Shown here: in pieces, positions 24,972 to 35,277 of the stretch
How the letters are laid out: the number at the start of each line of letters is the position of its first letter
How positions within the stretch are numbered: position 1 is the first letter of the stretch
Assembly (NCBI GenBank): GCA_027038965.1
Contig: JALWFG010000011.1
Coordinates: 186,001-250,000 of the forward strand
From: Candidatus Desulfofervidaceae bacterium
GTDB taxonomy: Bacteria > Desulfobacterota > Desulfofervidia > Desulfofervidales > Desulfofervidaceae
Length of the DNA stretch: 64,000 bases
Direction of reading: 5' to 3'
The notes under the pieces: model-generated
Seen by the model: the letters and a program-made list of their open reading frames with translations, nothing else
Databases searched by the model: none
Told to the model about the DNA's origin: nothing
Program-made: the position numbers and the translations under genes

Positions 24972-26038
24972 TCAAACAAGTATCTTCATTTCAGGAAGCA
25001 ACCGCTGTAATACAAATTGGCGGTAATTCCAGGCGGCTTTAAAGAATAAGCAGGGATTGCAATCTGCTATAGAACCGCTTTGTTCAAAGTGGTAAACAAT
25101 GTGCGCGGCATCCCAAAGCCTGCTAGAATAATAGATTTTTTTATCTTCTTCTCTCGGACTGAATAGATCCCCTGAATTAATTGCCTTTCGCCATTCTTCA
25201 ATCCGTTCCTCTAAAGGAGCTTCTTTGACTAAAATGCTTTGAATTTTTTCTTCTATTTCTTCCCAGGACTTTGGACTTTCTGAGGCTTTGTGTTGAGGAT
25301 TATTTTCTAGGAAATTTTTGAAAAACTCATATAACCCCTGACAGGCCTCTTTGAAATCTTCATAATTATTCCTTTCTACCCTTTCTCCTGAAAATTCGTA
25401 TTCATATTCCCAAGACAAATAGGGGCGATCTGGCAATGTTCCCACCGCCCCATGCCCTACAGGAATAACTTCAGCCATACTGCCCATCAACCTGCTTTTA
25501 AAAACTTCCAACTTAGATTCAATATACCTTCGGATAGAAGAGGAGCTAGAGTGAATTTGTATAGAGTCAGCCTTTACTTTATTGCGATGACTGCTTAACC
25601 CTACAAAACCATAATGGGAAAATGTGTCAGCATAGACGTGGGCAACAATGCCTACAAGATGGATTCCAAAAGGCTCTTTCTTATGTTCTAGGGCATAATC
25701 TAGTATTTTTTGAGCGGGCAGATTTTCTTTTTGGCCCTTTTGGCAAATCATTTTTTCCAAAAAAGAACCCGTTTTGTCCTTGTTTCCAGGCAAAAAGTGG
25801 AAAGGAATCCATACCTTCCATTGGTCTCCGGCAATGGATTTTTGTAATCAAGAGGTTTATGAGAGGTCATTGTTGGCAAGACTGCTTTTCCTTCCTTAAG
25901 TATAACGGCTTCATCTTCAATGGCATCATCTACAAATTGGGAAGCGTAGGCAATCAAACGGGCGGTTTTTGGTTTTATCCCCGCAGCACGAGCTAAGGCA
26001 TAAACTCCATAAAAGTGCATATCTAACTGCATTGACAT
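24972..26038 (-). pseudogene. DUF6765-family protein, broken by one frameshift
   Basis: Two minus-strand frames together encode one DUF6765-type protein. The N-terminal part (26038 down to about 25815) reads MQLDMHFYGVYALARAAG and QFVDDAIEDEA, ending ...NPLPETNGR. The next conserved residues WIPFHFLPGNKDKTG appear only in a second frame, which then runs to the stop at 24972. A single missing base near 25812-25818 explains the break. The second part contains HLVGIVAHVYADTFSHYGF and GHGAVGTLPDRPYLSWEYEY, typical of the family. The function is unknown. It may be a real mutation or an assembly error. Confidence 0.7.
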
Positions 26039-26120
26039 CCTCCTGGACCTAGTTTTAGCTTCTATTGACTACTAAGGTCTAGCCTTCTTTTAATGTCAAG
26101 TCAAGTTTTACCTCTTGATG

Positions 26121-26588
26121 CTACTTGTGGTATTTTTCTCCATGCCAAATGGTTAAAATGCGATATAGCTGTTCTAAAAGGACCAAACGAACAATTTCAT
26201 GGGGCATGGTTAACAAAGAAAGGGAAAGACAAAAGTCGGCTTGTTTGATGAGTTGAGGATTAAGGCCAACGGGCCCACCAACAAAGAAGCAGATGGTTTT
26301 ATATCCTCTTTGAGGCAATCTTTTCAGGGTTTCAGATAAGTCCAGAGTTGAAAGCTGCCTTCCCCTTTCATCCAAGGCAATGCGAAACTCATTATTCCCA
26401 AAGGCGGCCTTGATTCTGGCCGCCTCTCTTGCCTTGATTATTTCTAAAGGCCTGCCTTTTATGGGTTCTTCCTTGATTTCTTTTAATTCTACCTGAACAT
26501 AGCGATTGATGCGCTTTAAATAATCCTTAATTCCCTTTTGCAGATAATTGCATTTTGTGCGGCCTACCCATATAAATTTGAATTTCAC
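26121..26588 (-). CDS. rlmH: 23S rRNA (pseudouridine1915-N3)-methyltransferase
   Basis: SPOUT methyltransferase RlmH: the N-terminus MKFKFIWVGRTKC, the block FRIALDERGRQLSTLDLSE, the knot glycine-rich CFFVGGPVGLNPQLIKQAD and the C-terminal LTMPHEIVRLVLLEQLYR with final YHK are diagnostic; 155 residues is the standard length. It modifies the 23S rRNA helix 69 pseudouridine. It is 4 bp downstream of gatB on the same strand. Confidence 0.95.
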   Translation of the reverse strand: MKFKFIWVGRTKCNYLQKGIKDYLKRINRYVQVELKEIKEEPIKGRPLEIIKAREAARIKAAFGNNEFRIALDERGRQLSTLDLSETLKRLPQRGYKTICFFVGGPVGLNPQLIKQADFCLSLSLLTMPHEIVRLVLLEQLYRILTIWHGEKYHK

Positions 26589-26592
26589 ATGC

Positions 26593-28023
26593 CTAACCCT
26601 TAAGCAGCTCTTTAAATATCTTATTGGCCAATTGGGGGTTGGCCTTACCCTTTGTTTCTTTCATCATTTGACCTACAAAAAAGCCAAGCAGTTTTTCCTT
26701 ACCAGCCTTATATTGTTCTGCTTCCTTAGGATGAGTTTCAATAATTTTTTGCGCAATTTCTCTTAAGACCCCTTCATCGGTGATTTGCACCAAGCCCTTT
26801 TTCTTAACAATTTCAGTGGCCGAGGCCCCTGTTTCATACATTTCTTCAAAGACGGTTTTGCCAATTTTTCCACTAATGGTGCCTTTGGTGATTAGCTGAA
26901 TCAGCTCGCCCAAGGCCTCAGGTGCAATTGGACATTCGGTAATGTCCCTCTTATCTTGGTTGAGCCTGCCCAATAACTCAGACATTACCCAATTGCTGGC
27001 CATTTTAGGATTATGACAAGCAGAAACTACGGCCTCGAAATAATGGGCCAGCTCTTTAGAAGAGGTCAGCACCTCGGCATCGTAAGGAGGAAGTTGATAT
27101 TCTTTGATAAATCTTTCCTTTTTCTCGTCCGGCAATTCTGGGAGCGTTTGCCTAATTTCTTCTATCCACTCAGAGTCAATTTCTACAGGCACAAGGTCCG
27201 GGTCTGGGAAATAACGATAATCATGGGCCTCTTCTTTCCCCCGCATGGAGCGGGTGACACCCTTGGCCTCGTCCCAAAGCCTTGTTTCCTGCACCACAAC
27301 GTCCCCTTCTTCTAACACCGAAATTTGCCTTTCAATTTCATAGGCCAGGGCACGCTGAACATGTTTAAATGAATTCATATTTTTAAGCTCGGTTCTAGTG
27401 CCAAACTTTTCGCTTCCCAAGGGCCTTACCGAGACATTGGCATCACAACGGAAGCTTCCTTCTTCCATATTGCCGTCGCAGATCTCCAAATAACGCAAAA
27501 TGCTGCGCAATTTTTTTAGATAGGCTACTGCCTCCTCAGGGCTGCGAATATCAGGTTTACTTACAATTTCAATTAAGGGCACGCCTGTTCGGTTGAAATC
27601 TACATAACTGACAGGTTTATAGGGGTCGTGAATAAGCTTGCCAGCGTCTTCTTCCATATGAATCCGAATAATGCCAATTCTCTTTTTGCCTCCATTTATC
27701 TCTATTTCTACCCAGCCATCTTCGGCTAAGGGATGTTCATACTGGGATATTTGATATCCTTTAGGCAAATCAGGGTAGAAATAATTTTTTCGGGCAAAGA
27801 CGCTAAAGGGATTGATCCGACAGTGGGTGGCCAAGGCCATCTTCATGGCAAAATTCACCACCTGTTTATTTAAAACAGGCAGTACCCCTGGCATACCTAA
27901 ACAGACAGGGCAAACATGGCTATTGGGTGGAGCCCCAAATTGTGTGGAACAACTGCAAAAAATTTTGCTATCTGTCAAAAGCTGGGCGTGCACCTCTAAA
28001 CCAATAACGGCCTCGTATTTCAT
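26593..28023 (-). CDS. gatB: Asp-tRNA(Asn)/Glu-tRNA(Gln) amidotransferase subunit B
   Basis: GatB of the transamidation pathway for Gln-tRNA and/or Asn-t[48 protein letters not shown] (Zn-binding Cys) and [14 protein letters not shown] are canonical; the C-terminal YqeY-like tail ends near FKELLKG. The start at 28023 (ATG) is preferred over 28038 because GGAGGA sits at 28031-28036 on the minus strand. gatA and gatC are not nearby. Confidence 0.95.
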   Translation of the reverse strand: MKYEAVIGLEVHAQLLTDSKIFCSCSTQFGAPPNSHVCPVCLGMPGVLPVLNKQVVNFAMKMALATHCRINPFSVFARKNYFYPDLPKGYQISQYEHPLAEDGWVEIEINGGKKRIGIIRIHMEEDAGKLIHDPYKPVSYVDFNRTGVPLIEIVSKPDIRSPEEAVAYLKKLRSILRYLEICDGNMEEGSFRCDANVSVRPLGSEKFGTRTELKNMNSFKHVQRALAYEIERQISVLEEGDVVVQETRLWDEAKGVTRSMRGKEEAHDYRYFPDPDLVPVEIDSEWIEEIRQTLPELPDEKKERFIKEYQLPPYDAEVLTSSKELAHYFEAVVSACHNPKMASNWVMSELLGRLNQDKRDITECPIAPEALGELIQLITKGTISGKIGKTVFEEMYETGASATEIVKKKGLVQITDEGVLREIAQKIIETHPKEAEQYKAGKEKLLGFFVGQMMKETKGKANPQLANKIFKELLKG

Positions 28024-28224
28024 AACGGCTTCCTCCAACTAGAGCTAAACTTGCGAATGTCTATTTTTACAGCACCTTTGAGAAAAAGGCAACCGAAATT
28101 TGGCTTAGATTGATAGTTGATAGTGAATGCTAAACGGTGAAGCAGGGATTATAGTTGATTTTTGGTTAAAATTTACTCATAATGTGGCTTGACTTTAGAT
28201 GTTGTGGGTTGTAAGGAGGGAAGG

Positions 28225-29463
28225 ATGCGAGTGTTTAACAAAAGGTTATTTTTGATCTTAGATTTAGTGCTGCTTATAGGTTGGGTGTATTTTATTAATA
28301 CCAGTGAGGCTCAGCCTCAAGTTAAGGCCAAGGTTCAGACAGTAGCCACTCCGGCCAATGCAGAGCTGGTTGGAAGCAATCTTGGTCTTAAGGGAAAACT
28401 CGGAGCCTTGATTGCTGAGACACCCAAATGTGCGACCGGGCTCAAAAAGGGGTGCATTGCCCCTCAAGCATCTAGGGGGTATTTAGGCATTCCTGGAGCC
28501 AAAAAGCCCAGCTTTATTTTGGGCTTGCTGTGGGCCATTTGGGTGGGTTGGATTTTCTCCACCGTAGGTGCCTTTGGCGGCATTATGGCTGGGGTAGGGC
28601 ACATTACCATTTTCGGTTTGGGTAGCTATGCCAAGAGCTTCAAGAAAACCAATTTTGCCTTGAACAAGTTTTTAACCGACAGTATTCGGGTTTCCAACCA
28701 GTTTTTGGTGGGTTTGAGTGCCTTGATTTCCAGTGTTAACTATGCCAAAATGAAACGGCTGGTTTTCCCCTTGGCCATTGCCCTTGGCGTGGGGTCGGTC
28801 TTTGGAAGTACCCTGATACCCATTATCACCGCCGGTAAAATCAGTTTGAAGGCCTACATTGGTTACTTTGGCTTGGCCGTTTTTGCCGTGGCTGGATTTA
28901 TGTTTTATGGCACTACCCCAGCGGGTTTGGCCAAAAGACGGGCGGCCAAAGAGGCAGCTAAACGGTTTGAGAAAGCAGCCAAACAGGGTAATGTTAGCGA
29001 AGGGGGAGTAAAACTGGTTAAGTTTTCTCCTACCCAATGTGTGTTTACCTTTTCCGGAGTGGAGTTTAGGTTCAATCCCATGCTAGCGGCCTTGGGCGGT
29101 TTTCTTATTGCCTCTATGGCCTCCTTCTTAGGCATTGGCGGAGGGTTCTTGCTAGTGCCCTTTATGACCGACATCGTTAAGTTGCCCATGTTCATTGTAG
29201 CTGGCACCTCGGCCTTGACGGTCTTAATTGGCATGGTGGTAAGCATCTTTAACTATATGGTGGTCAAAGGTGTAATGGTATGGTGGCCCTTGATTGGCGC
29301 TGAGTTGGTTGGTATCTTTATCGGTTCAATGATTGGTCCAAGCACTCAGAAATACATTCCTGATATCTGGTTAAAACGGCTGTTTGTGGTTTTGGCCCTT
29401 TATGTAGGCCTGCGCTATGCCTCTAAGGGCTTTTTGGGCCACAGCATTGTGCCTCCATATTAA
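28225..29463 (+). CDS. TauE/SafE-family sulfur-anion transporter
   Basis: Membrane permease of the TSUP type, thought to move sulfite, sulfate or sulfonates. ATG 28225 is favoured by AAGGAGGG at 28213-28220. After one N-terminal TM (12-30) comes a ~75-residue non-membrane segment with AETPKCATGLKKGC (two Cys), then two TauE halves: VGAFGGIMAGVGHITIFGL and ASFLGIGGGFLLVPFMT, with G-rich motifs in each. The extended extracytoplasmic loop is longer than in typical TauE. It is followed by an OprO/P-like porin, a pairing that recurs at 61.4-63.6 kb. Confidence 0.8.
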   Translation: MRVFNKRLFLILDLVLLIGWVYFINTSEAQPQVKAKVQTVATPANAELVGSNLGLKGKLGALIAETPKCATGLKKGCIAPQASRGYLGIPGAKKPSFILGLLWAIWVGWIFSTVGAFGGIMAGVGHITIFGLGSYAKSFKKTNFALNKFLTDSIRVSNQFLVGLSALISSVNYAKMKRLVFPLAIALGVGSVFGSTLIPIITAGKISLKAYIGYFGLAVFAVAGFMFYGTTPAGLAKRRAAKEAAKRFEKAAKQGNVSEGGVKLVKFSPTQCVFTFSGVEFRFNPMLAALGGFLIASMASFLGIGGGFLLVPFMTDIVKLPMFIVAGTSALTVLIGMVVSIFNYMVVKGVMVWWPLIGAELVGIFIGSMIGPSTQKYIPDIWLKRLFVVLALYVGLRYASKGFLGHSIVPPY

Positions 29464-29543
29464 AAGACATTTGATTTATTACATAAAATGTTTTATATAG
29501 CTAATTGCGACAAAAAAGGATTAAAAATCCAGGGGAGGGAGGA

Positions 29544-31142
29544 ATGAAAAGGAAAACAGTCGGATGGTTGATATTGCTTCTATTTTTAGCCTCTTTTTTT
29601 GCACCCCAAAGGGGTATGGCAGTGGATAGTCAGGAAGTTGAGGCCCTCAAGGCCCAGATGAAGCAGCTTAGGCAGAGGATTGAAGAACTGGAAAAAAGAT
29701 CGGTTTCAAAGGCAAGGCAGGGCTCAAAAACAAAGGTTTATTGGAGAAATGGTTTTCGGATTGAGTACAAAGATGACCATGGACATGAATATAGATTCCG
29801 TTTCAGGACAGGTATTCAGCTCCGTTATACCTATGCCTTTACCGATGACAGCATTCGCTATAATGGCTCGCCTACCGGGGATAAATACGATACGACTGAG
29901 AATTACAGTAACTTTGATATGCGCCGTTTGCGGTTCTTCGTTGACGGCACAGCCCCTAACAGGGATTGGAAATATTATGTTCATGTTCAGCTTGAACCCA
30001 AAAGCGCCAATGTCCACGATGCGATTATTCAGTGGCAACACTTTAAGGTCTTTCGGGTGGAATTTGGTAGGATGAAAATTCCTGCCTTTGGTATGGAATT
30101 CTGGCAGAGTGGATTTATGCAAAATGGCACCGATAGGACTATCTTTACGGGCGACTCTGAGAATGATAAAGATTTTTTTGGTAACCGCACCTATGATTTC
30201 CCGGGCAGCAATGCCAGACTTAGGGTAAGTGGCCACAGGCTGGACAACCTCTTTCCTACTGGTGGTTTTTTGCTTTATCGTTCTCAAGGGATTAATGCCA
30301 ATGGATATGTTGATATGTTTGGTAAAAAACAATTTTTGTGTTATTGGCTCGGGGTTTACAATGGTCGGGATACCAAACAATTTAGCAACTTGGATAGCGA
30401 TATGCTTTACAGCTTAAGGGTTGGTTTAAATCTCTTACCCGGTTCTGATCCAAAGGGACCAATGGGACCAGCCACATTTAACAACTATTTTATGCAGGGT
30501 GATTATGGCTACAACGTTCGCCCTGCCTTAGCGCTGATTTTTTCCACCTTTTATGACAGAGAAAAGACAAAGACCTATTATGATTATAAAAATGATGTTA
30601 CTACAGGTTTCATGAAGAAGTCGCCTGATACAGCAACCTGGCACGATGCTGATAGTTTTGGCACCTCGGCCACCTTGCTCTTTCGCTACATGGGCTTTTC
30701 CTTTGATACCGAGTATGCTTGGGAGCAGTTTGAACAAAGCAAAACCAGCTACGATGAAACCCACTTTAATCGCTGGGCGGCTCGCTTGAATGTAGGCTAC
30801 TTTTTAGTGCCCAAGAAGTTTGAGGCCGTTTTTAAATATGCCTATGTGAGGAGGCTAGCAGGAAACAATGTGCTTAAGTCCTTAAGAAGCGGTTTGGGTT
30901 TGGTGAAGACCACCGATGGTTATGCCGTGGAGGATAACCTGCAGCAGTTTGTCTGGGGAGTGAATTATTACCTGCACGGATTTAACCAATATGTGGCTTT
31001 TGATGTCTCCTGGCTTCACCGAGGGCTTAAAAGCGGCGTTTCTGAGGCCCAGGGCCTTGGGCTTGATGCCACTCGGTTTGCCTCCAATCCTGACAATCAA
31101 GACGATATTCGTCTCCGGGTGATGTATCAATTCTTGTTCTAG
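29544..31142 (+). CDS. OprO/OprP-like outer-membrane porin
   Basis: Start ATG 29544 (GGGAGGGAGG just upstream) gives a signal peptide (TVGWLILLLFLASFFAPQRGMA) followed by a short coiled coil (EVEALKAQMKQLRQRIEELEKR, trimeric porin style) and a long beta-barrel. Barrel residues such as FDMRRLRFFVDGTAPNRDWKY and VEFGRMKIPAFGMEFWQSG fit the phosphate-selective porin O/P family; it ends LRVMYQFLF with terminal Phe. Ion selectivity cannot be inferred; the TauE partner upstream suggests an oxyanion. A strong terminator follows. Confidence 0.78.
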   Translation: MKRKTVGWLILLLFLASFFAPQRGMAVDSQEVEALKAQMKQLRQRIEELEKRSVSKARQGSKTKVYWRNGFRIEYKDDHGHEYRFRFRTGIQLRYTYAFTDDSIRYNGSPTGDKYDTTENYSNFDMRRLRFFVDGTAPNRDWKYYVHVQLEPKSANVHDAIIQWQHFKVFRVEFGRMKIPAFGMEFWQSGFMQNGTDRTIFTGDSENDKDFFGNRTYDFPGSNARLRVSGHRLDNLFPTGGFLLYRSQGINANGYVDMFGKKQFLCYWLGVYNGRDTKQFSNLDSDMLYSLRVGLNLLPGSDPKGPMGPATFNNYFMQGDYGYNVRPALALIFSTFYDREKTKTYYDYKNDVTTGFMKKSPDTATWHDADSFGTSATLLFRYMGFSFDTEYAWEQFEQSKTSYDETHFNRWAARLNVGYFLVPKKFEAVFKYAYVRRLAGNNVLKSLRSGLGLVKTTDGYAVEDNLQQFVWGVNYYLHGFNQYVAFDVSWLHRGLKSGVSEAQGLGLDATRFASNPDNQDDIRLRVMYQFLF

Positions 31143-31148
31143 AGAGAA

Positions 31149-31182
31149 AAGCGGGGGTTGGGTAAGCCCCCGCTTGTTTTTT
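31149..31182 (+). terminator. rho-independent terminator after porin
   Basis: 9-bp stem AAGCGGGGG (31149-31157) / CCCCCGCTT (31167-31175), 9-base loop, then a T run at 31177-31182. It ends the TauE-porin unit. Confidence 0.85.
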
Positions 31183-31222
31183 ATTTAAGAAAGTTTCATT
31201 GAGCCTTCAATCACAAGCCTTG

Positions 31223-31252
31223 TTGACAGAAGGGTTGATTTTTAAATACGAT
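31223..31252 (+). promoter_or_regulatory. putative sigma-70 promoter of the membrane protein gene
   Basis: TTGACA at 31223-31228, 18-bp spacer, TACGAT at 31247-31252, 41 bp before the next ATG. Confidence 0.4.
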
Positions 31253-31292
31253 GGGTCGTGATAATAATGCCAATATTTTTTGAAGCTGGCCT

Positions 31293-31880
31293 ATGTGGAA
31301 ACAATTTTACCAATTTTTAGACCACTTTTTGATTCCTCTTTACCGATTTATCCCCAATCCTATTGTGGCCTTCTTTATGGGCACCTTCTTAGTGGCCTTG
31401 ATTACAGTTATCATTGGGGAATTTTCTGTTTCGGTGGCCTTTTGGCTCAATCGCAAGTATGTAGGAAGGTTGAATAGTGAACTTATCAAGTGGAATAATC
31501 TCTCTGTTGAGGCGATTGAGGCCGGCGACAAAGAGGCCTATAAGGCCTGTAACGACCAGGCCAACGATGTGTTTGGCAAGCTGTTTTTCATCTCTATTGC
31601 CTATGCTGCGGCCTCTCTTTGGCCCGTTCCCTTTACCTTGGGCTGGATGCAATACCGCTTTTTTTCAATAGAACTGCCTTTGCCGATCAAGTTACCTTTT
31701 ATAGGCAAAACGGTAGGTTATACTTTTGTATTTGGCATGCTTTATATTATAGCCAGAGCCATCTTTTCTTACCTAAAGCCTTACCTGCCTTATTTTTCTA
31801 AAGTGGAAGCTATGCTCAAAAACTACGAACAAGAGGACGTGAAGATGAAAAGCTTTGCCTGCCTATTGAATAAAATGTAA
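31293..31880 (+). CDS. integral membrane protein, unknown function
   Basis: 195 residues with TM segments near 24-46 (VAFFMGTFLVALITVIIGEFS), 98-118 (LFFISIAYAAASLWPVPFTL) and 138-160 (TVGYTFVFGMLYIIARAIF). Between TM1 and TM2 there is a long charged cytosolic stretch (RKYVGRLNSELIKWNN and EAGDKEAYKACNDQAND), a layout reminiscent of three-helix YidC-like/EMC3-type membrane insertases, but I see no decisive motif. It follows a porin and TauE gene across a terminator, so it has its own promoter. Confidence 0.5.
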   Translation: MWKQFYQFLDHFLIPLYRFIPNPIVAFFMGTFLVALITVIIGEFSVSVAFWLNRKYVGRLNSELIKWNNLSVEAIEAGDKEAYKACNDQANDVFGKLFFISIAYAAASLWPVPFTLGWMQYRFFSIELPLPIKLPFIGKTVGYTFVFGMLYIIARAIFSYLKPYLPYFSKVEAMLKNYEQEDVKMKSFACLLNKM

Positions 31881-31962
31881 AAAACGGAGAAGAAATTTTT
31901 GATCGGCTTTTTAGAGTGGTCTGAGTGAGTATGAAGGGCAGAAATTTCTTTGCTCTAGACTG

Positions 31963-34900
31963 CTAATTGTTGAGGATAGAGTGGTTATTTTGAGGTTTGT
32001 TTTGTAAGATATCTGCAATTAACCTCGCAAATTCTGAAAACAAGATTGGTTTGGTAACCCAGCCTTCAATCTTTAAATCGTCAAAGTCAGAAAGATTGCT
32101 GTCCAAGGGATAACCACTTACTATTAATACCTTGGCCGAATACCCCCTTTTTCGCAATTCTTTAATGAGTTCTAACCCATTCATTTCTGGCATAACCCAA
32201 TCTGTAATCAGCAAATCAAACTGATAATTGATTTTTTCGGCAATCTCTAAGGCCTCTCCTCCATGAGAGGCCTCTATTACCTTGTAGTCTAAGTTTCTTA
32301 AGATGGCAGTGATAACTTGTCTTACAGTTTCGTCGTCCTCAATCACAAAAATGGTTTCTCCCTTTCCTTTTTCTGACTGTCTCCTTTTCTCTTCTGACTC
32401 TTCTGTAATTTTTTTAGAAGGTAAGGCAGGGAGATAAATAGTGAATGTGGTCCCTTTGTTCAATTGGCTTTCAACATTAATAACCCCCCCATGTTGTCTT
32501 ACAATACCGTATACTTGGGAAAGGCCCAATCCTGTCCCTTTCTTCCTCTCTTTGGTAGTAAAAAAAGGTTCAAAAATATGAGGAAGAATTTCAGGTTTTA
32601 TTCCTGTGCCCGTATCCGAAAATCTTAACACGACCCAATTTCCAGAGGACATTTTTTGCAAAGGTGGGGGAGTATCGGGCTTTATTTCTATATGAGAAAG
32701 GTGGATTAGGAATTCTCCTCCTTCAGGCATGGCATCCCGAGCGTTTACCGCAAGATTGGTGACTACCTGTTGGAGACCAATAGGATCGGCTTTTACTAAA
32801 TAATCTCCTGGTTCTATAGATAACTGAATATGAATATCCTCTGGGATGGTTCTTTCCAGCAACTTAATGGTTTCTTTCAAGAAGGGAATCAAATCCAAGG
32901 TTGTCTTTTCCCTTACCGACTTGCGGCTAAAATCAAGAATCTGCTGAATGAGCTGAGCGGCACGTTTCCCTTGATTTTGAATAATATTCAAGGCATTTAC
33001 GACATCTTTTGGCAATCCTTTTTTCCTGGCCAGCAACTCTGCATATCCAATAATTGGGGAGAGAAGGTTGTTAAAGTCATGGGCTATCCCTGCTGCAAGT
33101 TGTCCCACTGCGGCTAACCTTGCTTGTTCATCTGCCTTTTCTTGAATTTCTCTCTGTTGCGTGGTTTCTTGAATTACCAATACCCAACCGCTTGGTTGGG
33201 GACTGTGCGTTTTAATAGGCGTGGCCATGACTTCAAATATCCGCCGCCGAGGGGTTTTGAGTTCGATTTGATGCCAAGAACCATAGTTGGGAGGCCGAAG
33301 AATCATTTCAAGGGGTATTCCCCCTAGACTTTCCAATATCTGGCCTGTGCCTATGTTAGTCAAAACGTTAAGATATTTACGAGCCGTGGGATTGATTAAT
33401 ATAAGGCGTTTCTCAGCATCCAATAAGATCAGACCCTGAGGAACGGTATTGAAGATTGTTTCTATTTGCTGACTTTGTGCCTTTAAAAGGGCCCTAAGTT
33501 TTTTTATAGAAACAGAGGCTTGGTTTGTTACGGTATGCAACAGCTTGATTTGATTTTCTGAAAAGGCATTTTCTCGTTCGGCCCCTACAAAAAGGAGCCC
33601 AATACTTTTTCTTTGAGGCCCAACATTAAGAGGGACTTGAAATGTGGACTTGAGATATTTAATTGGGGGTGATTTTTCATTATAAGGCTGTTCAATCCGA
33701 ATGGTCCATTTTTCTCTCTTTCCACCTAAGGCAAAAAAAATGTCTATGATGTATTGAGGGAGCTTTTTTTCCATTTCTCCCGAAAGGGGTCGGGTAGGAT
33801 AAATCAGCAATTCGGCTGGGTCTACTAATAACCAAGCGGCAACATCGTAATTTACCACCTTATGAAGATACTGGATGATGAGCTTAAAAAGCTCATCATA
33901 GTTGAGGGTATAGCTAAACTGTTGGGCCAGTTCATATAAGACTTGCAGTTGATAAGTTCGTTCTTTTACCTGCTGTTCTAAAGTGACATTAAGCCTTTTC
34001 AGTTCTTCTTCATATAGCCACGATTTTATCCCCGCAGTGAAGGTCGGTTTCAGTTCTTCAAATAATGGTATCCATTTCCTTAAGCCGTCTACTTCATTGC
34101 CTAATATCCCCAAAAAGGCCTTTTTGTCTTCTAAAATGACTGGTAATACTAGAAAAGAACGAAACTCATACTTTGCCAGAGGCGAAAGATCAGGGGTTTT
34201 ATCCTTAGTAAGATCAGGAATATAGCCTAATTCACCATTTTTGATATTTAGGTTTAGGAGTAATCCTTCTATGAAGTCCTTCTTATGAAGGATAGTAAAA
34301 TTTTTGACCCATGAATTACTGAGCTTGTCTGATTTATTTTTAAACCGAGGATGGACCCACTGAATTTTGATTAACATTTCTTGCGACGGCAGAAATGACC
34401 ATATAATACCCATCGCAATGGGTAGCCTCTGGCCTAGAGTCTCAAGGGCCTCGCCAGGAAAACGTTTTGAGAGGACTCGGTAAACCTCATCTGCAAGATT
34501 TTTGATTTCTCTTTTATTTATTTCTTTAGTGATGTCATCCACAATGCCATACAAATCCACTTTGCTTTCATGAGGCTTATGCACGAGTCGAAGATGTTCT
34601 CGCAACCAAATCCAGTCGCCATTCTTATGGCGAAATCGGTATTCTAAGACGACAGAGGTTTTATTTTCCTCAAGCCAAGTCATGGCATCTGGTACAGCCT
34701 TTTTGTCATTGGGATGGATGGAATCAAACCAAAGTTTTGGGTTGTCTGTGAGCTCTTTGTTTGAGTAGCCTACCAAGTCCTCAGCTAAGCCATAGATTTT
34801 GAACCCATAAGGGATTAATGGCGGTTGTTCCTTCAATGAGAATGCACATGATGCTTGCCATATTAAAATACGGGTGTAATTTAGGGCATCAGAGAGGAGT

Positions 34901-35277
34901 CTCCCCAATTCAGCAGCGCTTTTTGCTTCCTTTACTACCTCTTCTAAAAGCCGTCTAAAAGAAACAATTCCTAGCAAATGCCCTTTTTGAACTACCAATC
35001 CCCATTCAGATTTAGAAGAAGCCAATCTTCTAACAACTTCTGGAATGGGAAGCTTGGGAGGTAGAATAGGAACAGTCATTAGTGGTAAATCGCCAAGGCA
35101 TCGGGTTTCAGGATAGCCCACTACAAATTGACCTATCAATAAACACCACCTTCCCTGTGATTTTACAGCTATTGGGTGGTAACATATCTTTTCTCTAACA
35201 TCCTTTAAGGTGTTTTTTTCAGAAAGAACTTCAACAGGTTCAACAAAATCGCTGACATTTTTATTGTCTGGATTCAC
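31963..35277 (-). CDS. large hybrid histidine kinase with N-terminal CBS pair, PAS/GAF and receiver
   Basis: 1104 residues, no TM segments. In order: CBS-like pair (~10-125; IGQFVVGY, VVQKGHLLGIVSFRRL), PAS (~145-255; YGFKIYGLAEDLVGYS and FRHKNGDWIWLREHL), GAF-like region (~260-430), coiled coil then a second GAF (~450-610), PAS (~620-720), HisKA with H-box AAGIAHDFNNLLSPIIGYAEL (~740), HATPase (RFSDTGTGIKPEI, PFFTTKERKKGTGLGLSQVY) and a receiver domain (~985-1095; phosphorylated Asp in LLITDWVMPEMNGLEL). The soluble architecture suggests sensing of cytosolic ligands such as adenylates via CBS. It overlaps the small upstream gene by 4 bp. Confidence 0.82.
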   Translation of the reverse strand: MNPDNKNVSDFVEPVEVLSEKNTLKDVREKICYHPIAVKSQGRWCLLIGQFVVGYPETRCLGDLPLMTVPILPPKLPIPEVVRRLASSKSEWGLVVQKGHLLGIVSFRRLLEEVVKEAKSAAELGRLLSDALNYTRILIWQASCAFSLKEQPPLIPYGFKIYGLAEDLVGYSNKELTDNPKLWFDSIHPNDKKAVPDAMTWLEENKTSVVLEYRFRHKNGDWIWLREHLRLVHKPHESKVDLYGIVDDITKEINKREIKNLADEVYRVLSKRFPGEALETLGQRLPIAMGIIWSFLPSQEMLIKIQWVHPRFKNKSDKLSNSWVKNFTILHKKDFIEGLLLNLNIKNGELGYIPDLTKDKTPDLSPLAKYEFRSFLVLPVILEDKKAFLGILGNEVDGLRKWIPLFEELKPTFTAGIKSWLYEEELKRLNVTLEQQVKERTYQLQVLYELAQQFSYTLNYDELFKLIIQYLHKVVNYDVAAWLLVDPAELLIYPTRPLSGEMEKKLPQYIIDIFFALGGKREKWTIRIEQPYNEKSPPIKYLKSTFQVPLNVGPQRKSIGLLFVGAERENAFSENQIKLLHTVTNQASVSIKKLRALLKAQSQQIETIFNTVPQGLILLDAEKRLILINPTARKYLNVLTNIGTGQILESLGGIPLEMILRPPNYGSWHQIELKTPRRRIFEVMATPIKTHSPQPSGWVLVIQETTQQREIQEKADEQARLAAVGQLAAGIAHDFNNLLSPIIGYAELLARKKGLPKDVVNALNIIQNQGKRAAQLIQQILDFSRKSVREKTTLDLIPFLKETIKLLERTIPEDIHIQLSIEPGDYLVKADPIGLQQVVTNLAVNARDAMPEGGEFLIHLSHIEIKPDTPPPLQKMSSGNWVVLRFSDTGTGIKPEILPHIFEPFFTTKERKKGTGLGLSQVYGIVRQHGGVINVESQLNKGTTFTIYLPALPSKKITEESEEKRRQSEKGKGETIFVIEDDETVRQVITAILRNLDYKVIEASHGGEALEIAEKINYQFDLLITDWVMPEMNGLELIKELRKRGYSAKVLIVSGYPLDSNLSDFDDLKIEGWVTKPILFSEFARLIADILQNKPQNNHSILNN

